This document shows positions 47,001 through 62,000 of a stretch of DNA of 64,000 nt, in pieces. The position numbers were made by a program, and so were the translations under genes. Location: contig BTRK01000001.1 of the NCBI GenBank assembly GCA_036245805.1, positions 13,578,001 to 13,642,000 on the forward strand. The letters are read 5' to 3'. The stretch is from Pristionchus mayeri (Eukaryota > Nematoda > Chromadorea > Rhabditida > Neodiplogasteridae). Below the pieces are notes generated by a model. The model did no database searches, was not told where the DNA came from, and worked only from the letters and a program-made list of their open reading frames with translations. The stretch's first letter is position 1, and each line of letters opens with the position of its first letter.

Positions 47001-50000
47001 TGGACTGCACTCCTTTCTCATTTTGTGAAATTCCCTCAACGACCCTGTTGTGTGGACTGCACTCCTTTCTCATTTTGTGAAATTCCCTCAATGATCCTGT
47101 TGTATGGACTGCACTCCTTTCTCATTTTGAGAAATTCCCTCAATGACCCTGTTGTGTGGACTGCACTCCTTTCTCATTTTGTGAAATTCCCTCAATGATC
47201 CTGTTGTGTGGACTGCACTCCTTTCTCATTTTGAGAAATTCCATCATTGATCCTGTTGTGTGGACTGCACTCCTTTCTCATTTTGTGAAATTCCCTCAAT
47301 GACCCTGTTGTGTGGACTGCACTCCTTTCTCATTTTGTGAAATTCCCTCAATGATCCTGTTGCGTGGACTGCACTCCTTTCTCATTTTGAGAAATTCCCT
47401 CATTGATCCTTTTGTGTGGACTGCACTCCTTTCTCATTTTGTAAAATTCCCTCAATGACCCTGCTGTGTGGACTGCACTCCTTTCCCATTATGTGAAATT
47501 CCCTCAATGACCCTGTTGTGTGGACTGCACTCCTTTCTCATTTTGTGAAATTCCCTCAATGATCCTGTTGTATGGACTGCACTCCTTTCTCATTTTGAGA
47601 AATTCCATCATTGATCCTTTTGTGTGGACTGCACTCATTTCTCATTTTGAGAAATTCAATCATTGACCCTTTTGTGTGGACTGCACTCCTTTCTCATTTT
47701 GTGAAATTCCCTCAATGATCCTGTTGTATGGACTGCACTCCTTTCTCATTTTGAGAAATTCCCTCAATGACCCTGTTGTGTGGACTGCACTCCTTTCTCA
47801 TTTTGTGAAATTCCCTCAATGATCCTTTTGTGTGGACTGCACTCCTTTCTCATTTTGTGAAATTCCCTCAATGACCCTGTTGTGTGGACTGCACTCCTTT
47901 CTCATTTTGAGAAATTCCCTCATTGATCCTTTTGTGTGGACTGCACTCATTTCTCATTTTGAGAAATTCAATCATTGACCCTTTTGTGTGGACTGCACTC
48001 CTTTCTCATTTTGTGAAATTCCCTCAATGATCCTGTTGTGTGGACTGCACTCCTTTCCCATTTTGTGAAATTCCCGCAATGACCCTGTTGTGCGGACTGC
48101 ACTCCTTTCTCATTTTGTGAAATTCCCTCATTGATCCTTTTGTGTGGACTGCACTCCTTTCTCATTTTGTGAAATTCCCTCAATGATCCTGTTGTGTGGA
48201 CTGCACTCCTTTCTCATTTTGAGAAATTCCCTCATTGATCCTGTTGTGTGCACTGCACTCCTTTCTCATTTTGTGAAATTCCCTCAATGACCCTGTTGTG
48301 TGGACTGCACTCCTTTCTCATTTTGTGAAATTCCCTCAATGATCCTGTTGTGTGGACTGCACTCCTTTCTCATTTTGAGAAATTCCCTCATTGATCCTTT
48401 TGTGTGGACTGCACTCCTTTCTCATTTTGTGAAATTCCCTCAATGACCCTGCTGTGTGGACTGCACTCCTTTCCCATTTTGTGAAATTCCCTCAATGACC
48501 CTGTTGTGTGGACTGCACTCCTTTCTCATTTTGTGAAATTCCCTCAATGATCCTGTTGTATGGACTGCACTCCTTTCTCATTTTGAGAAATTCCATCATT
48601 GATCCTTTTGTGTGGACTGCACTCATTTCTCATTTTGAGAAATTCAATCATTGACCCTTTTGTGTGGACTGCACTCCTTTCTCATTTTGTGAAATTCCCT
48701 CAATGACCCTGTTGTGTGGACTGCACTCCTTTCTCATTTTGAGAAATTCCCTCATTGATCCTTTTGTGTGGACTGCACTCATTTCTCATTTTGAGAAATT
48801 CAATCATTGACCCTTTTGTGTGGACTGCACTCCTTTCTCATTTTGTGAAATTCCCTCAATGATCCTTTTGTGTGGACTGCACTCCTTTCTCATTTTGTGA
48901 AATTCCCTCAATGACCCTGTTGTGTGGACTGCACTCCTTTCTCATTTTGTGAAATTCCCTCAATGATCCTGTTGTATGGACTGCACTCCTTTCTCATTTT
49001 GAGAAATTCCCTCAATGACCCTGTTGTGTGGACTGCACTCCTTTCTCATTTTGTGAAATTCCCTCAATGATCCTGTTGTGTGGACTGCACTCCTTTCTCA
49101 TTTTGAGAAATTCCCTCATTGATCCTGTTGTGTGGACTGCACTCCTTTCTCATTTTGTGAAATTCCCTCAATGACCCTGTTGTGTGGACTGCACTCCTTT
49201 CTCATTTTGTGAAATTCCCTCAATGATCCTGTTGTGTGGACTGCACTCCTTTCCCATTTTGTGAAATTCCCGCAATGACCCTGTTGTGTGGACTGCACTC
49301 CTTTCTCATTTTGTGAAATTCCCTCATTGATCCTTTTGTGTGGACTGCACTCCTTTCTCATTTTGTGAAATTCCCTCAATGACCCTGTTGTGTGGACTGC
49401 ACTCCTTTCCCATTTTGTGAAATTCCCTCAATGACCCTGTTGTGTGGACTGCACTACTTTCTCATTTTGTGAAATTCCCTCAATGATCCTGTTGTATGGA
49501 CTGCACTCCTTTCTCATTTTGTGAAATTCCCTCATTGATCCTTTTGTGTGGACTGCACTCCTTTCTCATTTTGTGAAATTCCCTCAATGACCCTGTTGTG
49601 TGGACTGCACTCCTTTCTCATTTTGAGAAATTCCCTCATTGATCATTTTGTGTGGACTGCACTCATTTCTCATTTTGTGAAATTCCCTCATTGATCCTGT
49701 TGTGTGGACTGCAATCCTTTCTCATTTTGTGAAATTCCCTCAATGACCCTGTTGTGTGGACTGCAATCCTTTCACATTTTGTGAAATTCCCTCAATGACC
49801 CTGTTGTGTGGACTGCACTCCTTTCTCATTTTGTGAAATTCCCTCAATGATCCTTTTGTGTGGACTGCACTCCTTTCTCATTTTGTGAAATTCCCTCAAT
49901 GACCCTGTTGTGTGGACTGCACTCCTTTCTCATTTTGAGAAATTCCCTCATTGATCCTTTTGTGTGGACTGCACTCATTTCTCATTTTGAGAAATTCAAT

Positions 50001-53000
50001 CATTGACCCTTTTGTGTGGACTGCACTCCTTTCTCATTTTGTGAAATTCCCTCAATGATCCTGTTGTGTGGACTGCACTCCTTTCCCATTTTGTGAAATT
50101 CCCGCAATGACCCTGTTGTGCGGACTGCACTCCTTTCTCATTTTGTGAAATTCCCTCATTGATCCTTTTGTGTGGACTGCACTCCTTTCTCATTTTGTGA
50201 AATTCCCTCAATGACCCTGTTGTGTGGACTGCACTCCTTTCCCATTTTGTGAAATTCCCTCAATGACCCTGTTGTGTGGACTGCACTACTTTCTCATTTT
50301 GTGAAATTCCCTCAATGATCCTGTTGTGTGGACTGCACTCCTTTCTCATTTTGAGAAATTCCCTCATTGATCCTGTTGTGTGGACTTCACTCCTTTCTCA
50401 TTTTGTGAAATTCCCTCAATGACCCTGTTGTGTGGACTGCACTCCTTTCTCATTTTGTGAAATTCCCTCAATGACCCTGTTGTGTGGACTGCACTCCTTT
50501 CTCATTTTGTGAAATTCCCTCAATGATCCTTTTGTGTGGACTGCACTCCTTTCTCATTTTGTGAAATTCCCTCAATGATCCTGTTGTATGGACTGCACTC
50601 CTTTCTCATTTTGAGAAATTCCCTCATTGATCCTTTTGTGTGGACTGCACTCATTTCTCATTTTGAGAAATTCAATCATTGACCCTTTTGTGTGGACTGC
50701 ACTCCTTTCTCATTTTATGAAATTCCCTCAATGATCCTTTTGTGTGGACTGCACTCCTTTCTCATTTTGTGAAATTCCCTCAATGACCCTGTTGTGTGGA
50801 CTGCACTCCTTTCTCATTTTGTGAAATTCCCTCAATGATCCTGTTGTATGGACTGCACTCCTTTCTCATTTTGAGAAATTCCCTCAATGACCCTGTTGTG
50901 TGGACTGCACTCCTTTCTCATTTTGAGAAATTCCCTCAATGATCCTGTTGTATGGACTGCACTCCTTTCTCATTTTGTGAAATTCCCTCAATGATCCTGT
51001 TGTGTGGACTGCACTCCTTTCTCATTTTGAGAAATTCCCTCATTGATCCTGTTGTGTGGACTGCACTCCTTTCTCATTTTGTGAAATTCCCTCAATGACC
51101 CTGTTGTGTGGACTGCACTCCTTTCTCATTTTGTGAAATTCCCTCAATGATCCTGTTGTGTGGACTGCACTCCTTTCCCATTTTGTGAAATTCCCGCAAT
51201 GACCCTGTTGTGTGGACTGCACTCCTTTCTCATTTTGTGAAATTCCCTCATTGATCCTTTTGTGTGGACTGCACTCCTTTCTCATTTTGTGAAATTCCCT
51301 CAATGACCCTGTTGTGTGGACTGCACTCCTTTCCCATTTTGTGAAATTCCCTCAATGACCCTGTTGTGTGGACTGCACTACTTTCTCATTTTGTGAAATT
51401 CCCTCAATGATCCTGTTGTGTGGACTGCACTCCTTTCTCATTTTGAGAAATTCCCTCATTGATCCTGTTGTGTGGACTGCACTCCTTTCTCATTTTGTGA
51501 AATTCCCTCAATGACCCTGTTGTGTGGACTGCACTCCTTTCTCATTTTGTGAAATTCCCTCAATGATCCTGTTGTGTGGACTGCACTCCTTTCAGATTTT
51601 GTGAAATTCCCGCAATGACCCTGTTGTGTGGACTGCACTCCTTTCTCATTTTGTGAAATTCCCTCATTGATCCTTTTGCGTGGACTGCACTCCTTTCTCA
51701 TTTTGTGAAATTCCCTCAATGACCCTGTTGTGTGGACTGCACTCATTTCTCATTTTGTAAAATTCCCTCATTGATCCTGTTCTGTGGACTGCAATCCTTT
51801 CTCATTTTGTGAAATTCCCTTAATGACCCTGTTGTGTGGACTGCACTCCTTTCTCATTTTGTGAAATTCCCTCAATGATCCTTTTGTGTGGACTGCACTC
51901 CTTTCTCATTTTGTGAAATTCCCTCAATGATCCTGTTGTATGGACTGCACTCCTTTCTCATTTTGAGAAATTCCCTCAATGACCCTGTTGTGTGGACTGC
52001 ACTCCTTTCTCATTTTGTGAAATTCCCTCAATGATCCTGTTGTGTGGACTGCACTCCTTTCTCATTTTGAGAAATTCCCTCATTGATCCTGTTGTGTGGA
52101 CTGCACTCCTTTCTCATTTTGTGAAATTCCCTCAATGACCCTGTTGTGTGGACTGCACTCCTTTCTCATTTTGTGAAATTCCCTCAATGATCCTGTTGTG
52201 TGGACTGCACTCCTTTCTCATATTGAGAAATTCCCTCATTGATCCTTTTGTGTGGACTGCACTCCTTTCTCATTTTGTGAAATTCCCTCAATGACCCTGT
52301 TGTGTGGACTGCACTCCTTTCTCATTTTGTGAAATTCCCTCAATGATCCTGTTGTATGGACTGCACTCCTTTCTCATTTTGAGAAATTCCCTCAATGACC
52401 CTGTTGTGTGGACTGCACTCCTTTCTCATTTTGTGAAATTCCCTCAATGATCCTGTTGTGTGGACTGCACTCCTTTCTCATTTTGAGAAATTCCCTCATT
52501 GATCCTGTTGTGTGGACTGCACTCCTTTCTCATTTTGTGAAATTCCCTCAATGACCCTGTTGTGTGGACTGCACTCCTTTCTCATTTTGTGAAATTCCCT
52601 CAATGATCCTGTTGTGTGGACTGCACTCCTTTCCCATTTTGTGAAATTCCCGCAATGACCCTGTTGTGTGGACTGCACTCCTTTCTCATTTTGTGAAATT
52701 CCCTCATTGATCCTTTTGTGTGGACTGCACTCCTTTCTCATTTTGTGAAATTCCCTCAATGACCCTGTTGTGTGGACTGCACTCCTTTCCCATTTTGTGA
52801 AATTCCCTCAATGACCCTGTTGTGTGGACTGCACTACTTTCTCATTTTGTGAAATTCCCTCAATGATCCTGTTGTATGGACTGCACTCCTTTCTCATTTT
52901 GTGAAATTCCCTCATTGATCCTTTTGTGTGGACTGCACTCCTTTCTCATTTTGTGAAATTCCCTCAATGACCCTGTTGTGTGGACTGCACTCCTTTCTCA

Positions 53001-56000
53001 TTTTGAGAAATTCCCTCATTGATCATTTTGTGTGGACTGCACTCATTTCTCATTTTGTGAAATTCCCTCATTGATCCTGTTGTGTGGACTGCAATCCTTT
53101 CTCATTTTGTGAAATTCCCTCAATGACCCTGTTGTGTGGACTGCAATCCTTTCACATTTTGTGAAATTCCCTCAATGACCCTGTTGTGTGGACTGCACTC
53201 CTTTCTCATTTTGTGAAATTCCCTCAATGATCCTTTTGTGTGGACTGCACTCCTTTCTCATTTTGTGAAATTCCCTCAATGACCCTGTTGTGTGGACTGC
53301 ACTCCTTTCTCATTTTGAGAAATTCCCTCATTGATCCTTTTGTGTGGACTGCACTCATTTCTCATTTTGAGAAATTCAATCATTGACCCTTTTGTGTGGA
53401 CTGCACTCCTTTCTCATTTTGTGAAATTCCCTCAATGATCCTGTTGTGTGGACTGCACTCCTTTCCCATTTTGTGAAATTCCCGCAATGACCCTGTTGTG
53501 CGGACTGCACTCCTTTCTCATTTTGTGAAATTCCCTCATTGATCCTTTTGTGTGGACTGCACTCCTTTCTCATTTTGTGAAATTCCCTCAATGACCCTGT
53601 TGTGTGGACTGCACTCCTTTCCCATTTTGTGAAATTCCCTCAATGACCCTGTTGTGTGGACTGCACTACTTTCTCATTTTGTGAAATTCCCTCAATGATC
53701 CTGTTGTGTGGACTGCACTCCTTTCTCATTTTGAGAAATTCCCTCATTGATCCTGTTGTGTGGACTGCACTCCTTTCTCATTTTGTGAAATTCCCTCAAT
53801 GACCCTGTTGTGTGGACTGCACTCCTTTCTCATTTTGTGAAATTCCCTCAATGACCCTGTTGTGTGGACTGCACTCCTTTCTCATTTTGTGAAATTCCCT
53901 CAATGATCCTTTTGTGTGGACTGCACTCCTTTCTCATTTTGTGAAATTCCCTCAATGATCCTGTTGTATGGACTGCACTCCTTTCTCATTTTGAGAAATT
54001 CCCTCATTGATCCTTTTGTGTGGACTGCACTCATTTCTCATTTTGAGAAATTCAATCATTGACCCTTTTGTGTGGACTGCACTCCTTTCTCATTTTATGA
54101 AATTCCCTCAATGATCCTTTTGTGTGGACTGCACTCCTTTCTCATTTTGTGAAATTCCCTCAATGACCCTGTTGTGTGGACTGCACTCCTTTCTCATTTT
54201 GTGAAATTCCCTCAATGATCCTGTTGTATGGACTGCACTCCTTTCTCATTTTGAGAAATTCCCTCAATGACCCTGTTGTGTGGACTGCACTCCTTTCTCA
54301 TTTTGAGAAATTCCCTCAATGATCCTGTTGTATGGACTGCACTCCTTTCTCATTTTGTGAAATTCCCTCAATGATCCTGTTGTGTGGACTGCACTCCTTT
54401 CTCATTTTGAGAAATTCCCTCATTGATCCTGTTGTGTGGACTGCACTCCTTTCTCATTTTGTGAAATTCCCTCAATGACCCTGTTGTGTGGACTGCACTC
54501 CTTTCTCATTTTGTGAAATTCCCTCAATGATCCTGTTGTGTGGACTGCACTCCTTTCCCATTTTGTGAAATTCCCGCAATGACCCTGTTGTGTGGACTGC
54601 ACTCCTTTCTCATTTTGTGAAATTCCCTCATTGATCCTTTTGTGTGGACTGCACTCCTTTCTCATTTTGTGAAATTCCCTCAATGACCCTGTTGTGTGGA
54701 CTGCACTCCTTTCCCATTTTGTGAAATTCCCTCAATGACCCTGTTGTGTGGACTGCACTACTTTCTCATTTTGTGAAATTCCCTCAATGATCCTGTTGTG
54801 TGGACTGCACTCCTTTCTCATTTTGAGAAATTCCCTCATTGATCCTGTTGTGTGGACTGCACTCCTTTCTCATTTTGTGAAATTCCCTCAATGACCCTGT
54901 TGTGTGGACTGCACTCCTTTCTCATTTTGTGAAATTCCCTCAATGATCCTGTTGTGTGGACTGCACTCCTTTCAGATTTTGTGAAATTCCCGCAATGACC
55001 CTGTTGTGTGGACTGCACTCCTTTCTCATTTTGTGAAATTCCCTCATTGATCCTTTTGCGTGGACTGCACTCCTTTCTCATTTTGTGAAATTCCCTCAAT
55101 GACCCTGTTGTGTGGACTGCACTCATTTCTCATTTTGTAAAATTCCCTCATTGATCCTGTTCTGTGGACTGCAATCCTTTCTCATTTTGTGAAATTCCCT
55201 TAATGACCCTGTTGTGTGGACTGCACTCCTTTCTCATTTTGTGAAATTCCCTCAATGATCCTTTTGTGTGGACTGCACTCCTTTCTCATTTTGTGAAATT
55301 CCCTCAATGATCCTGTTGTATGGACTGCACTCCTTTCTCATTTTGAGAAATTCCCTCAATGACCCTGTTGTGTGGACTGCACTCCTTTCTCATTTTGTGA
55401 AATTCCCTCAATGATCCTGTTGTGTGGACTGCACTCCTTTCTCATTTTGAGAAATTCCCTCATTGATCCTGTTGTGTGGACTGCACTCCTTTCTCATTTT
55501 GTGAAATTCCCTCAATGACCCTGTTGTGTGGACTGCACTCCTTTCTCATTTTGTGAAATTCCCTCAATGATCCTGTTGTGTGGACTGCACTCCTTTCTCA
55601 TATTGAGAAATTCCCTCATTGATCCTTTTGTGTGGACTGCACTCCTTTCTCATTTTGTGAAATTCCCTCAATGACCCTGTTGTGTGGACTGCACTCCTTT
55701 CCCATTTTGTGAAATTCCCTCAATGACCCTGTTGTGTGGACTGCACTCCTTTCTCATTTTGTGAAATTCCCTCAATGACCCTGTTGTGTGGACTGCACTC
55801 CTTTCTCATTTTGTGAAATTCCCTCAATGATCCTGTTGTGTGGACTGCACTCCTTTCAGATTTTGTGAAATTCCCGCAATGACCCTGTTGTATGGACTGC
55901 ACTCCTTTCTCATTTTGTGAAATTCCCTCATTGATCCTTTTGCGTGGACTGCACTCCTTTCTCATTTTGTGAAATTCCCTCAATGACCCTGTTGTGTGGA

Positions 56001-59000
56001 CTGCACTCCTTTCCCATTTTGTGAAATTCCCTCAATGACCCTGTTGTGTGGACTGCACTACTTTCTCATTTTGTGAAATTCCCTCAATGATCCTGTTGTA
56101 TGGACTGCACTCCTTTCTCATTTTGAGAAATTCCCTCATTGATCCTTTTGTGTGGACTGCACTCCTTTCTCATTTTGTGAAATTCCCTCAATGACCCTGT
56201 TGTGTGGACTGCACTCCTTTCTCATTTTGAGAAATTCCCTCATTGATCCTTTTGTGTGGACTGCACTCATTTCTCATTTTGTGAAATTCCCTCATTGATC
56301 CTGTTGTGTGGACTGCAATCCTTTCTCATTTTGTGAAATTCCCTTAATGACCCTGTTGTGTGGACTGCACTCCTTTCTCATTTTGTGAAATTCCCTCAAT
56401 GATCCTTTTGTGTGGACTGCACTCCTTTCTCATTTTGTGAAATTCCCTCAATGATCCTGTTGTATGGACTGCACTCCTTTCTCATTTTGAGAAATTCCCT
56501 CAATGACCCTGTTGTGTGGACTGCACTCCTTTCTCATTTTGTGAAATTCCCTCAATGATCCTGTTGTGTGGACTGCACAACTTTCTCATTTTGAGAAATT
56601 CCCTCATTGATCCTGTTGTGTGGACTGCACTCCTTTCTCATTTTGTGAAATTCCCTCAATGACCCTGTTGTGTGGACTGCACTCCTTTCTCATTTTGTGA
56701 AATTCCCTCAATGATCCTGTTGTGTGGACTGCACTCCTTTCTCATTTTGAGAAATTCCCTCATTGATCCTTTTGTGTGGACTGCACTCCTTTCTCATTTT
56801 GTGAAATTCCCTCAATGACCCTGTTGTGTGGACTGCACTCCTTTCCCATTTTGTGAAATTCCCTCAATGACCCTGTTGTGTGGACTGCACTCCTTTCTCA
56901 TTTTGAGAAATTCCCTCAATGACCCTGTTGTGTGGACTGCACTCCTTTCTCATTTTGTGAAATTCCCTCAATGATCCTGTTGTGTGGACTGCACAACTTT
57001 CTCATTTTGAGAAATTCCCTCATTGATCCTGTTGTGTGGACTGCACTCCTTTCTCATTTTGTGAAATTCCCTCAATGACCCTGTTGTGTGGACTGCACTC
57101 CTTTCTCATTTTGTGAAATTCCCTCAATGATCCTGTTGTGTGGACTGCACTCCTTTCTCATTTTGAGAAATTCCCTCATTGATCCTTTTGTGTGGACTGC
57201 ACTCCTTTCTCATTTTGTGAAATTCCCTCAATGACCCTGTTGTGTGGACTGCACTCCTTTCCCATTTTGTGAAATTCCCTCAATGACCCTGTTGTGTGGA
57301 CTGCACTCCTTTCTCATTTTGTGAAATTCCCTCAATGATCCTGTTGAATGGACTGCACTCCTTTCTCATTTTGAGAAATTCCCTCATTGATCCTTTTGTG
57401 TGGACTGCACTCCTTTCTCATTTTGAGAAATTCCCTCATTGATCCTGTTGTGTGGACTGCACTCCTTTCTCATTTTGTGAAATTCCCTCAATGATCCTTT
57501 TGTGTGGACTGCACTCCTTTCTCATTTTGTGAAATTCCCTCAATGATCCTGTTGTATGGACTGCACTCCTTTCTCATTTTGAGAAATTCCCTCAATGACC
57601 CTGTTGTGTGGACTGCACTCCTTTCTCATTTTGTGAAATTCCCTCAATGATCCTGTTGTGTGGACTGCACAACTTTCTCATTTTGAGAAATTCCCTCATT
57701 GATCCTGTTGTGTGGACTGCACTCCTTTCTCATTTTGTGAAATTCCCTCAATGACCCTGTTGTGTGGACTGCACTCCTTTCTCATTTTGTGAAATTCCCT
57801 CAATGATCCTGTTGTGTGGACTGCACTCCTTTCTCATTTTGAGAAATTCCCTCATTGATCCTTTTGTGTGGACTGCACTCCTTTCTCATTTTGTGAAATT
57901 CCCTCAATGACCCTGTTGTGTGGACTGCACTCCTTTCCCATTTTGTGAAATTCCCTCAATGACCCTGTTGTGTGGACTGCACTCCTTTCTCATTTTGAGA
58001 AATTCCCTCAATGACCCTGTTGTGTGGACTGCACTCCTTTCTCATTTTGTGAAATTCCCTCAATGATCCTGTTGTGTGGACTGCACAACTTTCTCATTTT
58101 GAGAAATTCCCTCATTGATCCTGTTGTGTGGACTGCACTCCTTTCTCATTTTGTGAAATTCCCTCAATGACCCTGTTGTGTGGACTGCACTCCTTTCTCA
58201 TTTTGTGAAATTCCCTCAATGATCCTGTTGTGTGGACTGCACTCCTTTCTCATTTTGAGAAATTCCCTCATTGATCCTTTTGTGTGGACTGCACTCCTTT
58301 CTCATTTTGTGAAATTCCCTCAATGACCCTGTTGTGTGGACTGCACTCCTTTCCCATTTTGTGAAATTCCCTCAATGACCCTGTTGTGTGGACTGCACTC
58401 CTTTCTCATTTTGTGAAATTCCCTCAATGATCCTGTTGTATGGACTGCACTCCTTTCTCATTTTGAGAAATTCCCTCATTGATCCTTTTGTGTGGACTGC
58501 ACTCCTTTCTCATTTTGTGAAATTCCCTCAATGACCCTGTTGTGTGGACTGCACTCCTTTCTCATTTTGAGAAATTCCCTCATTGATCCTTTTGTGTGGA
58601 CTGCACTCCTTTCTCATTTTGTGAAATTCCCTCAATGACCCTGTTGTGTGGACTGCACTCATTTCTCATTTTGAGAAATTCAATCATTGACCCTTTTGTG
58701 TGGACTGCACTCCTTTCTCATTTTGTGAAATTCCCTCAATGATCCTTTTGTGTGGACTGCACTCCTTTCTCATTTTGTGAAATTCCCTCAATGACCCTGT
58801 TGTGTGGACTGCACTCCTTTCTCATTTTGTGAAATTCCCTCAATGATCCTGTTGTATGGACTGCACTCCTTTCTCATTTTGAGAAATTCCCTCATTGATC
58901 CTTTTGTGTGGACTGCACTCCTTTCTCATTTTGTGAAATTCCCTCAATGACCCTGTTGTGTGGACTGCACTCCTTTCTCATTTTGAGAAATTCCCTCATT

Positions 59001-62000
59001 GATCCTTTTGTGTGGACTGCACTCATTTCTCATTTTGAGAAATTCAATCATTGACCCTTTTGTGTGGACTGCACTCCTTTCTCATTTTGTGAAATTCCCT
59101 CAATGATCCTTTTGTGTGGACTGCACTCCTTTCTCATTTTGTGAAATTCCCTCAATGACCCTGTTGTGTGGACTGCACTCCTTTCTCATTTTGTGAAATT
59201 CCCTCATTGATCTTTTTGTGTGGACTGCACTCCTTTCTCATTTTGTGAAATTCCCTCAATGACCCTGTTGTGTGGACTGCACTCCTTTCTCATTTTGAGA
59301 AATTCCCTCATTGATCCTTTTGTGTGGACTGCACTCATTTCTCATTTTGAGAAATTCAATCATTGACCCTTTTGTGTGGACTGCACTCCTTTCTCATTTT
59401 GTGAAATTCCCTCAATGATCCTTTTGTGTGGACTGCACTCCTTTCTCATTTTGTGAAATTCCCTCAATGACCCTGTTGTGTGGACTGCACTCCTTTCTCA
59501 TTTTGTGAAATTCCCTCAATGATCCTGTTGTATGGACTGCACTCCTTTCTCATTTTGAGAAATTCCCTCATTGATCCTTTTGTGTGGACTGCACTCCTTT
59601 CTCATTTTGTGAAATTCCCTCAATGACCCTGTTGTGTGGACTGCACTCCTTTCTCATTTTGAGAAATTCCCTCATTGATCCTTTTGTGTGGACTGCACTC
59701 ATTTCTCATTTTGAGAAATTCAATCATTGACCCTTTTGTGTGGACTGCACTCCTTTCTCATTTTGTGAAATTCCCTCAATGATCCTTTTGTGTGGACTGC
59801 ACTCCTTTCTCATTTTGTGAAATTCCCTCAATGACCCTGTTGTGTGGACTGCACTCCTTTCTCATTTTGTGAAATTCCCTCAATGATCCTGTTGTATGGA
59901 CTGCACTCCTTTCTCATTTTGTGAAATTCCCTCAATGATCCTGTTGTGTGGACTGCACTCCTTTCTCATTTTGTGAAATTCCCTCAATGACCCTGTTGTG
60001 TGGACTGCACTCCTTTCTCATTTTGTGAAATTCCCTCAATGATCCTGTTGTATGGACTGCACTCCTTTCTCATTTTGTGAAATTCCCTCAATGATCCTGT
60101 TGTGTGGACTGCACTCCTTTCCCATTTTGTGAAATTCCCGCAATGACCCTGTTGTATGGACTGCACTCCTTTCTCATTTTGAGAAATTCCCTCATTGATC
60201 CTTTTGTGTGGACTGCACTCCTTTCTCATTTTGTGAAATTCCCGCAATGATCCTGTTGTGTGGACTGCACTACTTTCTCATTTTGTGAAATTCCCTCAAT
60301 GATCCTGTTGTATGGACTGCACTCCTTTCTCATTTTGAGAAATTCCCTCATTGATCCTTTTGTGTGGACTGCACTCCTTTCTCATTTTGTGAAATTCCCT
60401 CAATGACCCTGTTGTGTGGACTGCACTCCTTTCCCATTTCGTGAAATTCCCTCAATGACCCTGTTGTGTGGACTGCACTCCTTTCTCATTTTGTGAAATT
60501 CCCTCAATGACCCTGTTGTGTGGACTGCACTCCTTTCCCATTTTGTGAAATTCCCTCAATGACCCTGTTGTGTGGACTGCACTCCTTTCCCATTTTGTGA
60601 AATTCCCTCAATGACCCTGTTGTGTGGACTGCACTACTTTCTCATTTTGTGAAATTCCCTCAATGATCCTGTTGTGTGGACTGCACTCCTTTCTCATTTT
60701 GAGAAATTCCCTCATTGATCCTTTTGTGTGGACTGCACTCCTTTCTCATTTTGTGAAATTCCCTCAATGACCCTGTTGTGTGGACTGCACTCCTTTCTCA
60801 TTTTGAGAAATTCCCTCATTGATCCTTTTGTGTGGACTGCACTCCTTTCTCATTTTGTGAAATTCCCTCAATGATCCTTTTGTGTGAACTGCACTCCTTT
60901 CTCATTTTGTGAAATTCCCTCATTGATCCTTTTGTGTGGACTGCACTCCTTTCTCATTTTGTGAAATTCCCTCAATGACCCTGTTGTGTGGACTGCACTC
61001 CTTTCTCATTTTGAGAAATTCCCTCATTGATCCTTTTGTGTGGACTGCACTCCTTTCTCATTTTGTGAAATTCCCTCAATGATCCTGTTGTGTGGACTGC
61101 ACTCATTTCTCATTTTGAGAAATTCAATCATTGACCCTTTTGTGTGGACTGCACTCCTTTCTCATTTTGTGAAATTCCCTCAATGATCCTTTTGTGTGAA
61201 CTGCACTCCTTTCTCATTTTGTGAAATTCCCTCAATGACCCTGTTGTGTGGACTGCACTCCTTTCTCATTTTGTGAAATTCCCTCAATGATCCTGTTGTA
61301 TGGACTGCACTCCTTTCTCATTTTGAGAAATTCCCTCATTGATCCTTTTGTGTGGACTGCACTCCTTTCTCATTTTGTGAAATTCCCTCAATGACCCTGT
61401 TGTGTGGACTGCACTCCTTTCTCATTTTGAGAAATTCCCTCATTGATCCTTTTGTGTGGACTGCACTCATTTCTCATTTTGAGAAATTCAATCATTGACC
61501 CTTTTGTGTGGACTGCACTCCTTTCTCATTTTGTGAAATTCCCTCAATGATCCTTTTGTGTGGACTGCACTCCTTTCTCATTTTGTGAAATTCCCTCAAT
61601 GACCCTGTTGTGTGGACTGCACTCCTTTCTCATTTTGTGAAATTCCCTCAATGATCCTGTTGTATGGACTGCACTCCTTTCTCATTTTGTGAAATTCCCT
61701 CAATGATCCTGTTGTGTGGACTGCACTCCTTTCTCATTTTGAGAAATTCCCTCATTGATCCTGTTGTGTGGACTGCACTCCTTTCTCATTTTGTGAAATT
61801 CCCTCAATGACCCTGTTGTGTGGACTGCACTCCTTTCTCATTTTGTGAAATTCCCTCAATGATCCTGTTGTGTGGACTGCACTCTTTTCCCATTTTGTGA
61901 AATTCCCGCAATGACCCTGTTGTGTGGACTGCACTCCTTTCTCATTTTGTGAAATTCCCTCATTGATCCTTTTGTGTGGACTGCACTCCTTTCTCATTTT

